Source: Gavia stellata
Taxonomy: Eukaryota; Chordata; Aves; Gaviiformes; Gaviidae
Assembly (NCBI RefSeq): GCF_030936135.1
Contig: NC_082604.1
Coordinates: 808,501 to 872,500 of the forward strand
Direction of reading: 5' to 3'
Length of the DNA: 64,000 bases
Positions 48,101 through 61,548 of the stretch are shown here, in pieces. The notes beneath the pieces are model-generated. The model did no database searches, was not told where the DNA came from, and saw nothing but the letters and a program-made list of their open reading frames with translations. Made by a program: the position numbers and the translations under genes. Each line of letters opens with the position of its first letter. The stretch's first letter is position 1.

Positions 48101-51100
48101 TTGAACTAGAAGCAGTGGGAGAGGCTCCCAGGCAGCCAGGGAGATGTTCCCCCAGTTCTGAAAAGAGCTAACAGACACTGGCCCATCTCTTTCCTGCGTG
48201 CAAAGATAGATCAGTGCTAAGCAGAAGCAGCAGCATGTGCTCTCCAGAGATAAGGGGAACACGGCCCTCCAGACATGGCAGCCTGACAGAACTGAGCCCA
48301 CCCCTCCCCACCCTAGGGGGCATTCTGCCTCCGCAGGCCTTAAGACACTTCACCTCTACCAAGTCCTCTCTTGTGAGGATGCCATTAAATCAAGAAACAG
48401 CCTTCGAAGAAGGGAGAGAACCTAGCCAGGGAGATCAGACACAGCTGCCCAAACAGCCATGCACACCTACGTGCACAGGAACATTAAAATAATCATGCTC
48501 CAGCTCCAGAAACTTCCCCTCCTCCTGCAGACCACCTCAGTGCATCAGATAACCCCCAGGGGAGAAAAAAACGACTGATGTCGAGGGCTTCTTGTGCCTT
48601 CTCGAACTATCCCCCTCTCTTACAGAACAAGCAGGAAGTGAGTTCTGTTCAATGCCACAGCATGCAGCAAGTGATAACTTCCTAAGCTCTGTAGGTCTAA
48701 CTCCGCAGGTCAAGCTAAAGCACGTCCATGCTTGCATCGCACTGCCAGGCTTTCATGTGGGCTCCTGCCTTTGAAGCACAGCACCCCGCTGCCATTGTAA
48801 GCCCCTGGGAAACCAGCCCCCATCAACCAACTCAAGCCACTGAAGGCTTAGACATCCCAGGCACCGCTGTACCTCCCACAAGCAGCAACAGTTTCTCTCC
48901 AGGCTCTTATTAGCACAAGCGCCGGGCTCAGGAAACTCCAGAAACTCAGCGCTCAGGCCCCAAGTTGTGCCAGGGTTTAGATTTGCTCACTCACACCCTC
49001 TAGGCACTTACCTGACATTTCCCCCAGCTTTCTGTATCCGCATACGCTCCTCGTATTGGGTGGGGTTGTGCTCCTTACTGAGGCTTAAGGCTGCGTGTTT
49101 CTGACTCTCTTCATTATAACGACACAGAATCGCCTGTGCTGACAAAAGACCCTCATGAGTAAACAACCACAAAACTGCAGCAAGAACTTCTTGAGAGAGA
49201 GCTGCAAGTTGTAGTGAATGGGGCTACATCTGGCTGGCGACCAGTCACCAGCGGTGTTCCTCAGGGCTCAGCCTAGCACCAGTTCAATATTTTTATCAAC
49301 GATCTGGAGGCAGGAGTTGAATGCACCATTACCAGTTTGCTGATGATACTAAACTGGGAGCTGCTGTTGACTCTCTCGAGGGACAAGAGGCCTTGCAGAG
49401 GGATCTGGAGAGATTGGAGCACTGGACAACGATTAATGGGATGAAATTTAACAAGTCAAAATGCCGGATTCTGCACCTAGGACGGGGTAACGTCGGGCAC
49501 GAGGATAGATTGGGAAAGGAGTGGCTGGAGAGCAGCCCTGCAGAAAGGGACCTGGGGGTGCTGGTCGGCAGCAGGCGCAATAGGAGCCAGCAGCGTGCCC
49601 TGGCAGCCGAGAGGGCAAACCGCATCCTGGGTGCATCAAACACAGCATCACCGGCCTGGCAAGAGAGGGGATTGTCCCGCTGAATTCAGCGCTGGTGCGG
49701 CCTCACCTCGAGTAGTGTGTGCAGTTCTGGGCCCCACCGTTTAAGAAGGATGTGAAGGTCCTTGACTGTGTGCAGAGGAGGGCTACCAAGCTGGTGGCAG
49801 GGCTGGCAGGCAAGTCCTGTGAGGACTCTGGGTTTGTCTAGTTTGGAGAAAAGGAGGCTGAGGGGCGACCTCATTGCTCTCTACAGCTGCCTGAGGAGGG
49901 GACGTGGAGAGGGAGGTGCTGAGCTCTTCTCCCTGGGATCCAGGGACAGGACGCCTGGGAATAGTTCAAAGCTGCGCCAGGGGAGGTTCAGACTGGACAT
50001 TAGGGAAGCATTTCTTTACCAAGAGGGTGGTCAGACACTGCACTAGGCTTCCTAGAGAAATGGTCGATGCCCCAAACCTGTCAGTGTTTAAGAGGCATTT
50101 GGACAATGCCCTTAATAATGTGCTTTAAATTTTGATCAGCCCTGAAGTGGTCAGGCAGTTGGACCAGATGTTCGTTGCAGGTCCCCTTCCAACTGAAATA
50201 TTCTATTCTAGATACTGTGAGATATTTAGCGCCACCAAGAGAGCACTACCACACACAGTTGTTTTACAGTATGAGAGACAACACAGAAGTACCCTGCACC
50301 CACCCAAAACAAGATACTTTGTAGGAAGTGTTGGAGAGCTCACAGCAACTGGGACAGCCCACACAAACACCTCGCCCTTCAGGGCGAATAAAGCTCTCGA
50401 AGGAATCTAGACGCCAGCATTGGGCATCTCCATTCTGCTTACCCGGCTGTCCCCAAGGTTGGCTATGTAGAGGATATTGTCGACAGCTAGGACACAAGTA
50501 GCTGTGGAGCCATCCTTCCATGCTGGCTTCCTGAAGGGAACAAAAATGAGATTACTAAGGGGGGAAAACAATGTTTAAGTTAGTCACAGAGCGCTCCTGG
50601 GGACTCAAGGAAGTCTCATGTGCCAACACGCAGCAGTCAGCTAGCACAAGCCCCCAGCAGCTGCCTGCAAGCAGCTAGGGCAACTGTTGGTGGTAAATAG
50701 CGAGCTGGACAAGGACAGAGGAGCTGCACAGAGTACCGCCTTCTAAATGCATGGCCAATGTCCAACTGGTTCAAATACTGCCAGCCACACTCCCCACACC
50801 AATGCTCCCTCACACTCAGCTCCCAGGAAAGCTCATCTGTGGCTGGAACAGGCTCAGCCCTGATGACTGCCCTGAAGCTACAGCATCATGAGCAAACAAG
50901 CATCCCAAATTCCTCCTCAGGAGGCTCCTTCTTTGCAGCAAAAGGAAGGCACAGCCAGGACTGCAGCAGAATTGCCTTCCTTTTTGCTTTCATTTCCCTT
51001 CCTTTTTTTCAAAGTACCTCCGCCTGTCCGCCTCAGTCCTCACCACCCCGCCTCAGCAGCAACACCACTCATTCAGTCACCCTCCTAATATTTCACTTGC

Positions 51101-54100
51101 TGTAGTTAAGCTTGTATCTTTAGAGCTCTAGGTAAAATGAGAAGCGTTTCTTAGATTACAGCTGCCAGACTAGCCCTCCCCACAATGAAGCCTGGCTATG
51201 ATGCCACTCTTTACTGAAACTACCTTTGAGAGACTGATTTCGAGACATATTTCATCTGGTTTTCCCTAACTTTGAAGGTGCGGCTGAATGAAGATCATTC
51301 ATTTCATCATCAATACAGCTATCGCTAGCAATCCTTTGTAGTGCCTTTGTATTAAGTCACATTTCTGACCAAACGGAGGCTGGTTTGGGAATGACACTGT
51401 TGTGGTAAACTCAAGGAAGCTTCTTCCTTTTGCCTGGTCAAACTTGTTGATCTGATAGGCTTAAGAGACTGAGCCAGCCTGCAATTTGCAGGGAATCTCA
51501 GAATCAGATGGATCAACAATCTCTCCATCTGTGTTAGAGGTGTCCCTAAGAAACTGAAAAAGAAACCCAAAAAAACGCAAACATGTAAAGCACTGGTAAC
51601 AAAGTGACTGTATTTTAAATGCAATCTACATCTTCCTTAGTCCACACAGTTGGTATGTCAGTTCAGCAGAGACTAAGAGAAGGTAAAGGTGCTTGCACTC
51701 AAAACCCAGCTGGGAGGCAGGCTGGCATTTATCCCACAGAAAATAGCTGCTGTGCTTTTCAGCTTCGTTTTAAAAGAATCTGTTAGAAACAAGCTTAAGA
51801 TGAGGGACATTCTTCAATCAACAACTCTGTTTTCAAAAGAGGTGCAGAAAGCAAGACTTAAACTTACGTTGGGAGAGTTAAGTCTTTCAACGCAGCGCAT
51901 TAAAAACTACCTCAGAGATGTGCTCCAGCCTGGCAAGCACATACTCGCTAACAGGAATGCAGCTCTAAAGAAAGCTGCACACAGCAGCCTAAAAAAGTAC
52001 CGCTCTACAGATACCCTCCTGCCACACTTTGATGCCGTCAATGCAGAGATCCCATCTCAGGCAGTATGGGGTAAGTCACTTCAGCAACGTGGTAAATCTT
52101 TAAAAAGGAGGCAAACAAGATGCCCTGGTAAGGACAGAGGTGCATTCTTGGTCATGTTTTGGTTCCTTTCTTTACCACAAATGTGTATTTTAGTCTAAGG
52201 GGTCCCACAGACCACCTACCACAGAGTAAGACCAGAACATGCTGTGATCTAGCTCTAGCAGGCACTCAGCTGGCAGAGTTACAGCCTGACACAGCTAAGC
52301 TGTATGGGGTTTCACCAAAGCATAGACACAACTCAAGGTTTCCTCTGCTCTGCTCAGAACTAAGGCCTGTGAGATCCAAGCTAAGAAATACAAACACAAG
52401 GGAAACATTTACACTTACTGGCTGGATGCCTGCTTCAGAAACTCTTCATCTGTGTGTTTGAAGGTGTCCAAAAGGCATCTCTTCACAGTTTTCTCCACGC
52501 TGACTACCTCACCTGTCAGACAGGGAAAACAGCAACTAAGCTCCAGCTAAAACATATCTGACCTATCGCAGTCTCTCCCTTTGCTCATCCAACATTCAAT
52601 TAGGCAGTGCATCTATGAGACCCTGTGCAGAGCAGCTAGGGCACATCCTGGGCTCATGCTACCAAAAATCTGTGCGGTAGCATGTATGGAGAATTTATGA
52701 CACACCCCTCTCCCCCACAGGCATATTTTCACGCTTGAAGTGGCACTGCCAAAACTAGCAACAGCACATCTCACACTTGCTTAGCGGTTCACAACTGGCT
52801 CTTTGTACCCTTGTGTGAAAAAGGTTTCCAGCCCTCTTCCCAGGAGACAGGGCAGTCTCGCAAGCCCACTGGGAGTAAGGGATGGGAACTGTAGCACTAC
52901 ACCCAAACAAATCAGTTTCCATATCCACTGCGATAATGTCAAGGCAGAAAAGGTGATGGCTGTCCTACAGCCCTTATTCCACTCCTCTCACCTTTAGGAA
53001 ATTTCTTAATCAGGTTTTGGTGCAGATTCTGTGCTGCAAATTTTGAGGCTCGGACTCCCCCGTGGCCATCAAAAACGGCAAAGTACGAGACACGTGTGCT
53101 GTGAGGGAACAAAGAGTAGCAGAAAGGAGCCAGGAAAGGCCATTAGCTAGAGGGTGGGATTGAGTACATTCGTCTCCATAAAACCCTGCCCTGTGTCAGC
53201 CAGACTGAATAAATACTGCACTCCAAGGCACAAACAAAGGTAGCAAGTCTCTAAGCTCACACACTCAAGCATTTACACGGTTTATGTGTGCAAGCACTGA
53301 GCTGAGAACTTTCTTGTAATTTTCCACCCCTCAAGAAAATGAAGAGCAGAAGAGAGTTTATAGACCACAACTTGGCATAAAAGCAGCTAAACATTTCACC
53401 TCAAGGGCACTGCAACTCCCCAGCACTACACAGACATCGGTCTAACCAATCCTACAGTTCTTTCCATGCCTAAACTTGTTGAAACCATGCTACAGACAAG
53501 AAACTCGAATCCCTCAGCAGACAAAGTTCTTGGGACAGTATTAATTCAGAAGCTAAATCCAGTATCAGGATGATGCTTGACAGCACTCTTCTAAATACAC
53601 ACACTCATATGTTTTAATTTGCCAAGAGATTTAAACTTTTCAGATGAGTTCTGATATCTGTTTTCTCTTCTTCGGGTGTTCTCCATCGCCACAGTTAGGG
53701 TTTTACACACTGTAAAATCCCCAAGGCAAGGCGTGATTACTTATAATTAAACTGAGGGTCTCCAAACATCCCCATTTACATTTGGGTAACAGAGGCTCAA
53801 TATCCAGAGTTATCAGGCCCTCACAATCCTTGTGAAGTCAGGCCCTCACAATCCTTGTGAAGTCAGTGACCGAATCCACTGAGCATCCCTCAAAGGGAGG
53901 TATTTGTATATAAAATAGTGCTGTGATTTGCCCAGGAACACAGCTAATGATTCAACGCAGGGCTCCCAATAACAAGCCCAAACCACACCCCACAATGCAG
54001 ACATAGTTAAGAGCATCAGCCGCTCAAAGCAAAAAGGATCATATGGGCTTAGCTGAAGCAAGCTGGAGCTGCTTCACCCCTGTGATGACCACCATCCACA

Positions 54101-57100
54101 GCTTTATTCTGGCAGCTGGGGCCCACTTACATTTGGGAGGGCAGAGGCTGGCATTCCTCGGTGATATCGTTTAAGATGACATGTGCATCCTGCATGTCTT
54201 CTCTCTCACCTTTCCTCTCTGCCACATACCCCTTCAATCCAAGAATGCCCAGTGACCCTAAAGGGGAACAGAGCAGACACATGCACACAAATCAAACTCC
54301 TCCATCTCCTCAGCTCAGGCTAAAAACCAGTAAATCAGCGACCACTTTTCAGCTTTCAGAACCCTATCCTGGCACTACAGCGAAGTACAGCCCTCATCCT
54401 GCAACAACACGTCTGGGACCTTCTGCCAAACTTGTTTAGTAACATGTTTTTTTTAAGTGCTCGCAAGGCCAGCAGCTATAAAAGCCGCTTGCCCCCATTT
54501 TGGCAGGCAGCTGCAGTCAAGCACTACTGCTGGGCATCAGACGGGGCTCTTACCAAAAAGGGGCGGGGGCCCAGGGGAAATGTGTGGCACTGAACCTGCA
54601 GATTAAACAAAGCACAGCTTCAAAGAGGGTGCTAAGGACAGGAAATCAGGGTCTGCTCTTTCCAGAACACGTCCTTTCCTTTGTAGCCCAAACAAATCTT
54701 TTTCCCAAAGCTGCAACATAACACGCGGGCACCTACGCTGAAGTCAAATGCCCTACACGTAGCAGCAAGTCACTCTCTCTCTGGCTTTCTTAGCAGCCAC
54801 CCAGTGGAGAGATTTGTGGATGTGGCAAAAGAAACTGGTGCGGCTCTAGCCTTCCAGAGTGTTTCGCAACCAATCCCCCTCTTGGCAGCACAGGAGCTTA
54901 TCCTGCAAACGCTGAGGTGCTTGCTGCTCAGCTTCTGCCACTTCAGCAGGGCCAGTAAGAAGGCCCGGGTGAGGGAGGCAGAGAGTGCCAGGGAGCTCGA
55001 GGGGCTTCCACAGACCACCACAGCAGTTTGTTCCCTACGAGAGGCTGAAAACACAAGCAGACTGAAGAACCAAAGCTTATCTTTCGTCTGGACTTACTCA
55101 GCCCAATGTCAAAAGTACAAATTGAGTACATTTGTTTTCAAACTGTCTGAAAACCTTTACAAACTTTCTTTTCCACAAGTTCTTCCCTGCCGTTCTTCTC
55201 TTCCTCCTCCAAGGACTTTCTCTTCTCCCCTTTCCCATGGCTCCCTGATGATGAGACCTGCTCAGTAGCACTGGAGGCTGAAAGCAAGCAAAAACGCAGG
55301 CGGCTGAAGTCTTCCAGCTCTGTTTTACTTGCATAAATTCAGCAGCAAGTCCTCTCATATCGAAGCACTCTCAGAAGCCCAGGCTCGCACACTCACACAG
55401 TACTAAACGACCGGCGTTATTACTGAACGAGACATACTAACTGATTGCAAACAGGCACACACAACCTTACTCAACACGTACAACACATTGCTGCCTAGCC
55501 CAGCGAGCGCCGATTTGATCACTTCACATTGTGTGACGCTACCTCAGGCACAGTACGGTTGTGTTTGGCTGGCAGGCTGTTGATTCTCCCCACCAAGCCA
55601 CAGTTTGTTTCTTAGCTACCAGCCTTTTTTGCAGTTAACTGCTCAGGAAGTTAACATTTCAGGTTGGAACACTTCTAATTTTTATTAGTAGTAGTAGTAG
55701 TGTCTATAAGTTGTGCCCACAACAATGCAAAGAAGTGTATTTTATTACTCTGAATGTGCATATTTGTTAGGGGTTTCAGAAGACAGATTACAAATTAAAG
55801 CTAGCAAGCAAAATATGATTCCCACGATGTCAGAAACCTAGCCTTTCCCTTCGGGAGATTTACTCTCGTATGGTATAGTGAATTACCTCACCTCCTCCCA
55901 GGTGCTAGCAAACACCTGGCTGCATGCAGAAAGCCTTGCCAGACCAGCAGTCTGGTCTTGAAGACACTTACAGCTAGGAACAAGGCGGTAGTCTGCACCC
56001 ACAGCAGAAAAGCAATAGAAGCCAGAGCAGTGGCAGCACCAGGCCAGCGCTGCCTTCGCTCTTAGCAAGCGCGTGCGTACTTTCACTCCCAAAGCAGGGA
56101 GCTCTCAGACACAGATGGCGGGGGTCCCCAAACCTAAGTTTGATTTTAAAGAGTCAGAATCCCGATTTAAACAATCGGGGCACAAACAGATCACCACGAC
56201 CAGTGTCAGCCAACCCGGACACCAGATTAACTTGCCGTGCATCCAACACAACAGGCTACATGGATGGGTCTTCCTGAAAAGGGCAAGTTGGCAGAGGCTT
56301 GGTGAGCTGACACAGCTCCTTACCCGTGTCACCGCTGCTGGCGGGCGGAAGATCATCGAAGAGGAAAGAGCCTCCTTTTCCTGGAGCACAAAAAAAAGGC
56401 AAGAAGAACTAAATACCTTCGTCTCTTTGAGGGAATAATGCTCTGTGTACGCCCCTCCTGAGGTGCAGAAATTATAAAATGCCAGTTTACCAAAGCAACC
56501 CAAATTTCAACTTCTGTTACTGGATGGTGGGGGCAAACTCATGTGGAACATCTATAACATTCTGGTTACCCAAAAAAACCCACAAGAAGCTGCTCTGCAC
56601 ACTAGTGCTGAGAACTCAACTGTCTTTATCCTGTCTAACAATAAAAGGGTTTACACCAGTTTCATCTCAAGACATGCTGACACAGAAAACACAGGAAGCC
56701 AAACTAATGGCAGGAACAGAGCACCCATACCTGAGTCAGCACTGCTGGCTGGTGGGAGATCATCAAAGAGCAGAGGCCCTTTCTGGGCTTCCTTCCCTGT
56801 AAGACACCAGGACAGAGTCAGGACCCGTTGCAGGCACGCAGGGGTTGGTTTCTGGAAGGACTGTCCCCCAGGCAAGCACGGGTGGCATCACCGAGGAGAG
56901 CCTTGGCTGCCTTTCTTCCATCTCTAATTTAGGCAGCTCCTACATGAGCAAAACAACCACCCACCTGGGGATGATGTGAACTTTTATCTTGAAAACAGCT
57001 GTGGTTTTGGTTGTTTTTTTTTTTTTTTTTGCTAGAAATCCACTCAACTTGCATTAACATCCCTCAGCGGCCCAATCAAGATGTTATAGGATGGCAGGTG

Positions 57101-57649
57101 CCCGGAAAGCACCACATTATTTCAGGTAACATCATTACAGCTCTCCACAGACCCACGACCCGCAGCAGCACAGAGAGAGGAAAGGCTGCAGCATGGCCTA
57201 AACCGCATGGCTAACACCCTGCGCCTGAACGAGTCCCAGGGGGAAAAAAAAAAAACCACAAAAACCCCCCCACACCCTGTGATTTTTCTCCAGCGATTTT
57301 TAAGCCACCCCCTCCTGCCACCGCCCCCTCGCACCCCCCCGCCCCTCAGCCGCTGCCGCCGCCCCGGGGCGCTCGCTATAGCGGCGGGCCAGTTGGCCGC
57401 GGAGCCGGCGCCTCCCCCCGCACTGCTCGCTGCCCACGGCCGCGCCGAATCAGGCCCGGAGAGGCCCAGCGCCGCTCGCCGCCGGTCCCGCGGCCTGTCA
57501 GGCCCTGCCTGGGTGAGGCCCCGCCCCGGGGCCGCGCGGAGCCAGGGCAGGGCAGAGCAGAACGGCGGTGAGGAGCCCGCCCCAGGGGTCGCGGCCCCCT
57601 CACCCGCCGCCGAGGAGCCGGGCTCCGGGAGGTCCCCGAACAGATCCAT
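45101..57649 (-). CDS. ILKAP: Integrin-linked kinase-associated Ser/Thr phosphatase 2C
   Basis: Twelve exons join in phase to 390 aa (human 392). From the 5' end: 57604-57649, 56731-56796, 56324-56380, 55155-55277, 54131-54257, 52992-53098, 52419-52512, 50443-50530, 49012-49133, 47131-47250, 45458-45539, 45101-45241. The product is a PP2C-family metal-dependent phosphatase that acts on ILK signalling in human cells. The N-terminus [10 protein letters not shown] is followed by two copies of an [10 protein letters not shown] module, one in each of exons 2 and 3. PP2C motifs in order: [19 protein letters not shown] (metal-binding Asp/Gly), [44 protein letters not shown]. All metal-binding acidic residues that I can place are kept. 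The exon 4 donor (gttttc) is non-consensus beyond GT. CR1 pieces sit in the introns before exons 9 and 11. The promoter is a CpG island with CCAAT boxes. Confidence 0.97.
45640..45830 (-). mobile_element. CR1 LINE 3' fragment in an ILKAP intron
   Basis: Plus strand starts cacagaatcacagaatcact and then the 'aggttggagaagacc' CR1 3' block. About 190 bp, same subfamily as 18.0 and 38.5 kb, same strand as ILKAP, about 100 bp upstream of exon 11. Confidence 0.9.
49190..50215 (+). mobile_element. CR1 LINE 3' fragment, antisense in an ILKAP intron
   Basis: About 1 kb of a different, older CR1 subfamily on the plus strand. It covers the RT end ([20 protein letters not shown], then [68 protein letters not shown]). 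It ends in a CR1-type tail (tccccttccaactgaaatat and ATTCTA). The frame has shifts and stops. It fills most of the intron between ILKAP exons 8 and 9 and starts only about 57 bp upstream of the exon 9 acceptor. Confidence 0.93.
53813..53862. repeat. Perfect 25-bp tandem duplication in an ILKAP intron
   Basis: Unit tcaggccctcacaatccttg + tgaag occurs twice head to tail without mismatch, so it is recent. Confidence 0.95.
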
Positions 57650-57726
57650 CCCGCCGCCGCGCCGGCAGCGCCGCCGCTGAGGCCGCTTCCTCCTGCCCAG
57701 GCGCAGCTCCGCCCCCCGACGGGCTG

Positions 57727-58033
57727 CCAATCTCCCCGCAAGGCCAATCAGCGGCCGCGGACGGGCCGGAAGTAGGCGCGCGGCCCGGCGGCGGCGGGGC
57801 GGGAGCGGAAGGCCGCCGTTGGCCCCGCCCCGCGAGGCGCCTGTCAATCCCCCTGGCGGGAGGCGGGGCGCCCCGTCAAACACCCCCGCCGGCCGGCACA
57901 GCGCGGCCGCCTTCTCCACCAATCGGAAGGCTGGGCCGCCCTGCCAATCAACCCCGTCGCCTCGCGCCAGGCTGACCAATCCCGCGGCTGGCGTGGGAGG
58001 GGAGCCCAGCACCGCCCTCCTGTACCTACCAAT
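57727..58033. promoter_or_regulatory. ILKAP: ILKAP CpG-island promoter with six CCAAT boxes
   Basis: CCAAT on the plus strand at 57727, 57744, 57919, 57944, 57976 and 58029, with a TCAAT variant near 57844, in CpG-dense GC-rich DNA starting about 80 bp upstream of the ILKAP start codon. Relative to ILKAP they read ATTGG. NF-Y binds either orientation, and arrays of this kind are typical of its target promoters. No TATA box was seen. Confidence 0.7.
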
Positions 58034-58374
58034 CGCTGGCGGGGGGCGGAGGGCGCCCGCCGCGTGCCCGGCGGGGCGGGAAGGGCGTGCGGCCCCTCGC
58101 GGCGGCGCCATGACAGTGCGGGTGCCCGGTGCGGCCTGGCGGCCCCGCTGCAGCGCGGCCCCGCTGTGCGCAGCCCCGGGCCGGTGCCCGGTGCCCGTAC
58201 CCCGTGCTGATACCCGGTGCGGCCCAGCCAGCAGGCCCCACAAGTGCACGGCCCCCTCGCCCGCAGCCCCGGGGCCGCTGCGGGCCTCCCCGGCTGCCTG
58301 GAGGCGCCTGCCCTGCCCACCCGCCTCAGGAAGGAGAGCTCGGTGGCGCGGGAGCGTTTGCGTTAAATGCCACA

Positions 58375-58380
58375 TTTATT
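58375..58380 (-). promoter_or_regulatory. KIF1A: Probable KIF1A polyadenylation signal
   Basis: TTTATT on the plus strand (AATAAA on the minus). It is the first such signal found leftwards from the KIF1A coding end and lies about 340 bp from the CCAAT array of ILKAP. Assignment to KIF1A is by position only. Confidence 0.45.
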
Positions 58381-59561
58381 TCAGAACTGAACAAGCCTCA
58401 CGTGTGCGCGGACAGCCGGGACCCGAGGCGCCAACCCCCGGAGGGACCCCCGGGGGCCCCGCCATCGCCGGCAGGAACCGGAGGGCATGAAGGGTGTCCT
58501 CCCTCCCCTGCAGGCCCTGGGCCTGCCGGTGCTCACCTGCCCTCCACACCACCATTCCCCTGTGAAATTTCTCTTCTGATGAGGCTCACGGTCGTGCCTA
58601 AATCTCGGGTTGGCGTTCCTCATCCCGGGGGACTGTGGTGGTAGAGGGGATGGGTGGACAGGGGCCTGAGCGGGGGAGCGTGTGGTGCTGGCGAGTGCGG
58701 AGCCGGTAAAACGGCAAGGGTAGCCCACGAGCCGGGGACTTCCCGCTGCAGGGATGCTGCAGGTGTCCAGCTAGCAGCCGTGTCCCCCTCGGCCCTGAGT
58801 GCGGCATCCCCCAGCCGAGCCATCTGCTCTGCAGGTTTGCTGGCCTCAGGCACGCTTCGGCTCTGGCTGGAGGATGCCTGTCCCACGGCTGCCCCTCGCC
58901 TGCGGCACGGGCAGCACCGCCCGGCCGTGGCTGGTGAACCTGCGTCTGGTCCCTGGCAGACACGGGTCCTGTCTCCGCCAGAAGCTGCCTCCGCCCTGGA
59001 AGAGCATCCCCTCTTCCCTGGGGCACCCAGTGTTTCCACCCCTGGCCCCCTTATGTTGAAATTTGGGATGGTACTAACTAGTCCTTGCCCAGGGCACGGG
59101 AGCCAGGATGTCACAGCCCGGGTCCCTGCTTTGCCCCGGCCGCAGCTCTGTCCCTCCGTGCCCCCGGATAGGCACCTCTCCCTCCATAAAGAGCACGAGT
59201 TGGCCTCCAGGTCTCTAAAATGGATCACAGGGAGGGGAAAAAACCCCTCAGGTTGATGGGTTGCTTGTCCTGGGCTGGCAAGCTGCCACCTGCCCGGGGA
59301 GCAGGGTTGGGAGGAGCAGCCCCGCAGCGCCTTCGGGCCAGAGCGATGGGGTGAGATGCCCAGGGCGGTGTGGCGAGGCAGGCAGAGCCAGCAGCGTCTC
59401 AGGAAGGATCCCAAAACCCTCTCCATGACCTGAAACCCAAGCTGAACAGCGCCTGACGTGCAGCGAGGGGGGGTCCCTGCAAGCTTCTGCCCGCCTGCCA
59501 TGTCCCTACCCATCCGTGCCTCCCATGACACCAGCGTAACAAGAAGACGGCACCACATCCG

Positions 59562-59602
59562 ACACACATACACACCCACACACACACACACCCACACACA
59601 CC
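59562..59602. repeat. Interrupted (CA)n microsatellite
   Basis: CA-rich tract with CCA interruptions. Confidence 0.85.
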
Positions 59603-59691
59603 ACTGACAGCGCGGGGAGGTGCGGCAGAGCCAAGGCGCAGCCGTGCTGTGCGAGGGAAGGTCAGCCGTGAAGGCGTGACAGCGAAGCTGC

Positions 59692-59704
59692 GGGGGGGGG
59701 GGGG
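59692..59704. repeat. G homopolymer
   Basis: Thirteen consecutive G; length may be affected by sequencing error. Confidence 0.9.
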
Positions 59705-61548
59705 TGCCCGGGAAATGCGCAGAGGAAGATGCTTGCCTTCCCGCCCAGAGCTGTGCCGGATGCCGTCGGCCGCTCGGGAAGCGGCGAACGAAAGCATCCC
59801 CCCATGGGTGAGAAATGGGAGAAGGAGGAGAGGGAGAGCTGCTGCTGGGGGAGGTGGGAAGCGGTGATGGCTGGAGGAGAAGGTCTTTTCGTCAAAGCCA
59901 CCTCCGCCACGGGAAGCCCCCTGGATTAACGTGCTGACAGAGGCAGGGTGGGAAGGAGGTGGGTGCTCGCTTCTGCAGCAGGGGAAGAGGAGCCAGCTAC
60001 AACAGTAAAAAGCAGCTCCACCCCGACACCCCCACACCAGCCTCTCCCCCGCGACTCTGACCTGCTTCGAGCCTGCCGTCCTGCCGGGAGGAGAAGGGAC
60101 GTGACAGCCTTTTTGGGAAGGGAGCGACAAGGATCCTGTAGATTGGGATGGTCATTCCTAGCCCCGGCTCCTGGGGAACTTTCCCATCTGGCTTTGGAAG
60201 CGGCCACCTGAACCTCCACAATCCCGGCAGGGATGGGACCCTTGACATCCTGCCCTAAGAGGCAGGGCCGGGGGGTGGAATCCCTTTGGACAAGCCCCCC
60301 AGGGCTCCCAGGCCGGGATAGCGGAGGTGGCCCGCATGCTTTTGGTTGGGAAGGACAGCCCCGCACGAGGTGACAGGCAGAGCCGTCCCCAGAGCCCTCC
60401 TTTTCCCTCCAGCAGGACCAAGCTCCGAAGCGAGGTGACCCATCCACATTGGATGGGGGTGCCCCAGCCAGCCGAGATGGCGGGCTCCCCCCTTCCAGAG
60501 GTTAGATGGGGCAGGTAGGAATTGCCTCCTTTGGGAAGACATGGTGGGCTGTCCAGCCAGCGCTCAGGAGAGAAGTAGTTTAAGCTGCAGGGAGGGGCAA
60601 AGCAGAGGGTTGGGGAAGGGCGGGGAGTGAGGGCAAGAGCTCCGCTGCCGCCGGGCACATGCCAGGGATGTCCCAAGGAAGGCAACTCCGGGACCCCGGC
60701 CCACCGCCAAGGCTCTCCCCTGCCCCGGGGAGGCGTTGTCCAGGGGCCAGGACCCAACTTTGGGGATTTTTGTGACGTAAATAGAAATAAATACTTTATA
60801 AATATCATCTTAAACTACCGACACCTGATCTTACCCTGCCGTCTCTTGCAGAAACATCAATAAACTAGGAAATCCCCATACCTAAGCTACCACGTTCCCT
60901 TCGTGTGGAGGCAATTCCTCCTGCTCTCCCACCTCCGAGCTTTACCGCACTCCCACCTCTGTAGATCAAAGACCAGCTTTTAGCCGAAACCGCCCTCCTC
61001 GCTCCCTCCCCTCCGACAGGGACCTTTCTGGAGCGTTACAGATGGTGTGACATGAAGGTCACCCATGGGGGGACGGGCAGAAGATGGCACGGGCACGAGA
61101 AATCCTGCCCAGGCGGGTCCAGGCTTTTGCAGCTACGAACGGAAGTGAGTTTCCCCCGTGAAGGTGTGAATCGAGACAGATCCTTCCATGGAGCAGACAG
61201 CTGGGGCAGCAGATGGTGTGAGAGATCAGACGTTAACATGGGGAGTCTTGAGACAGAATCAGTTATCTTGATCCTGTTGGCAGACGGATGAGGTGGTGGG
61301 TGTTTTTCAGGTTAGATTCTCATCTGGGCTGTTCTCCTTCTGGACAGCTTGGATCTGATTTGGAAAACAAGGGACAAAAGGTGTCAGAGATGTGGACAAG
61401 GAGAGGTGTGGTCCTCCGGGTTCGGTGTCCTGGTTCCAGGCTGATGCTTGAACCCAGCCAGAGCTGGAGGGACACGGGATTAATGTCTCCTTAGCCAGAG
61501 CACGCAAATTTCTGTGCGTTTACTCCTATTCTCCTAATCCTGCCACTT

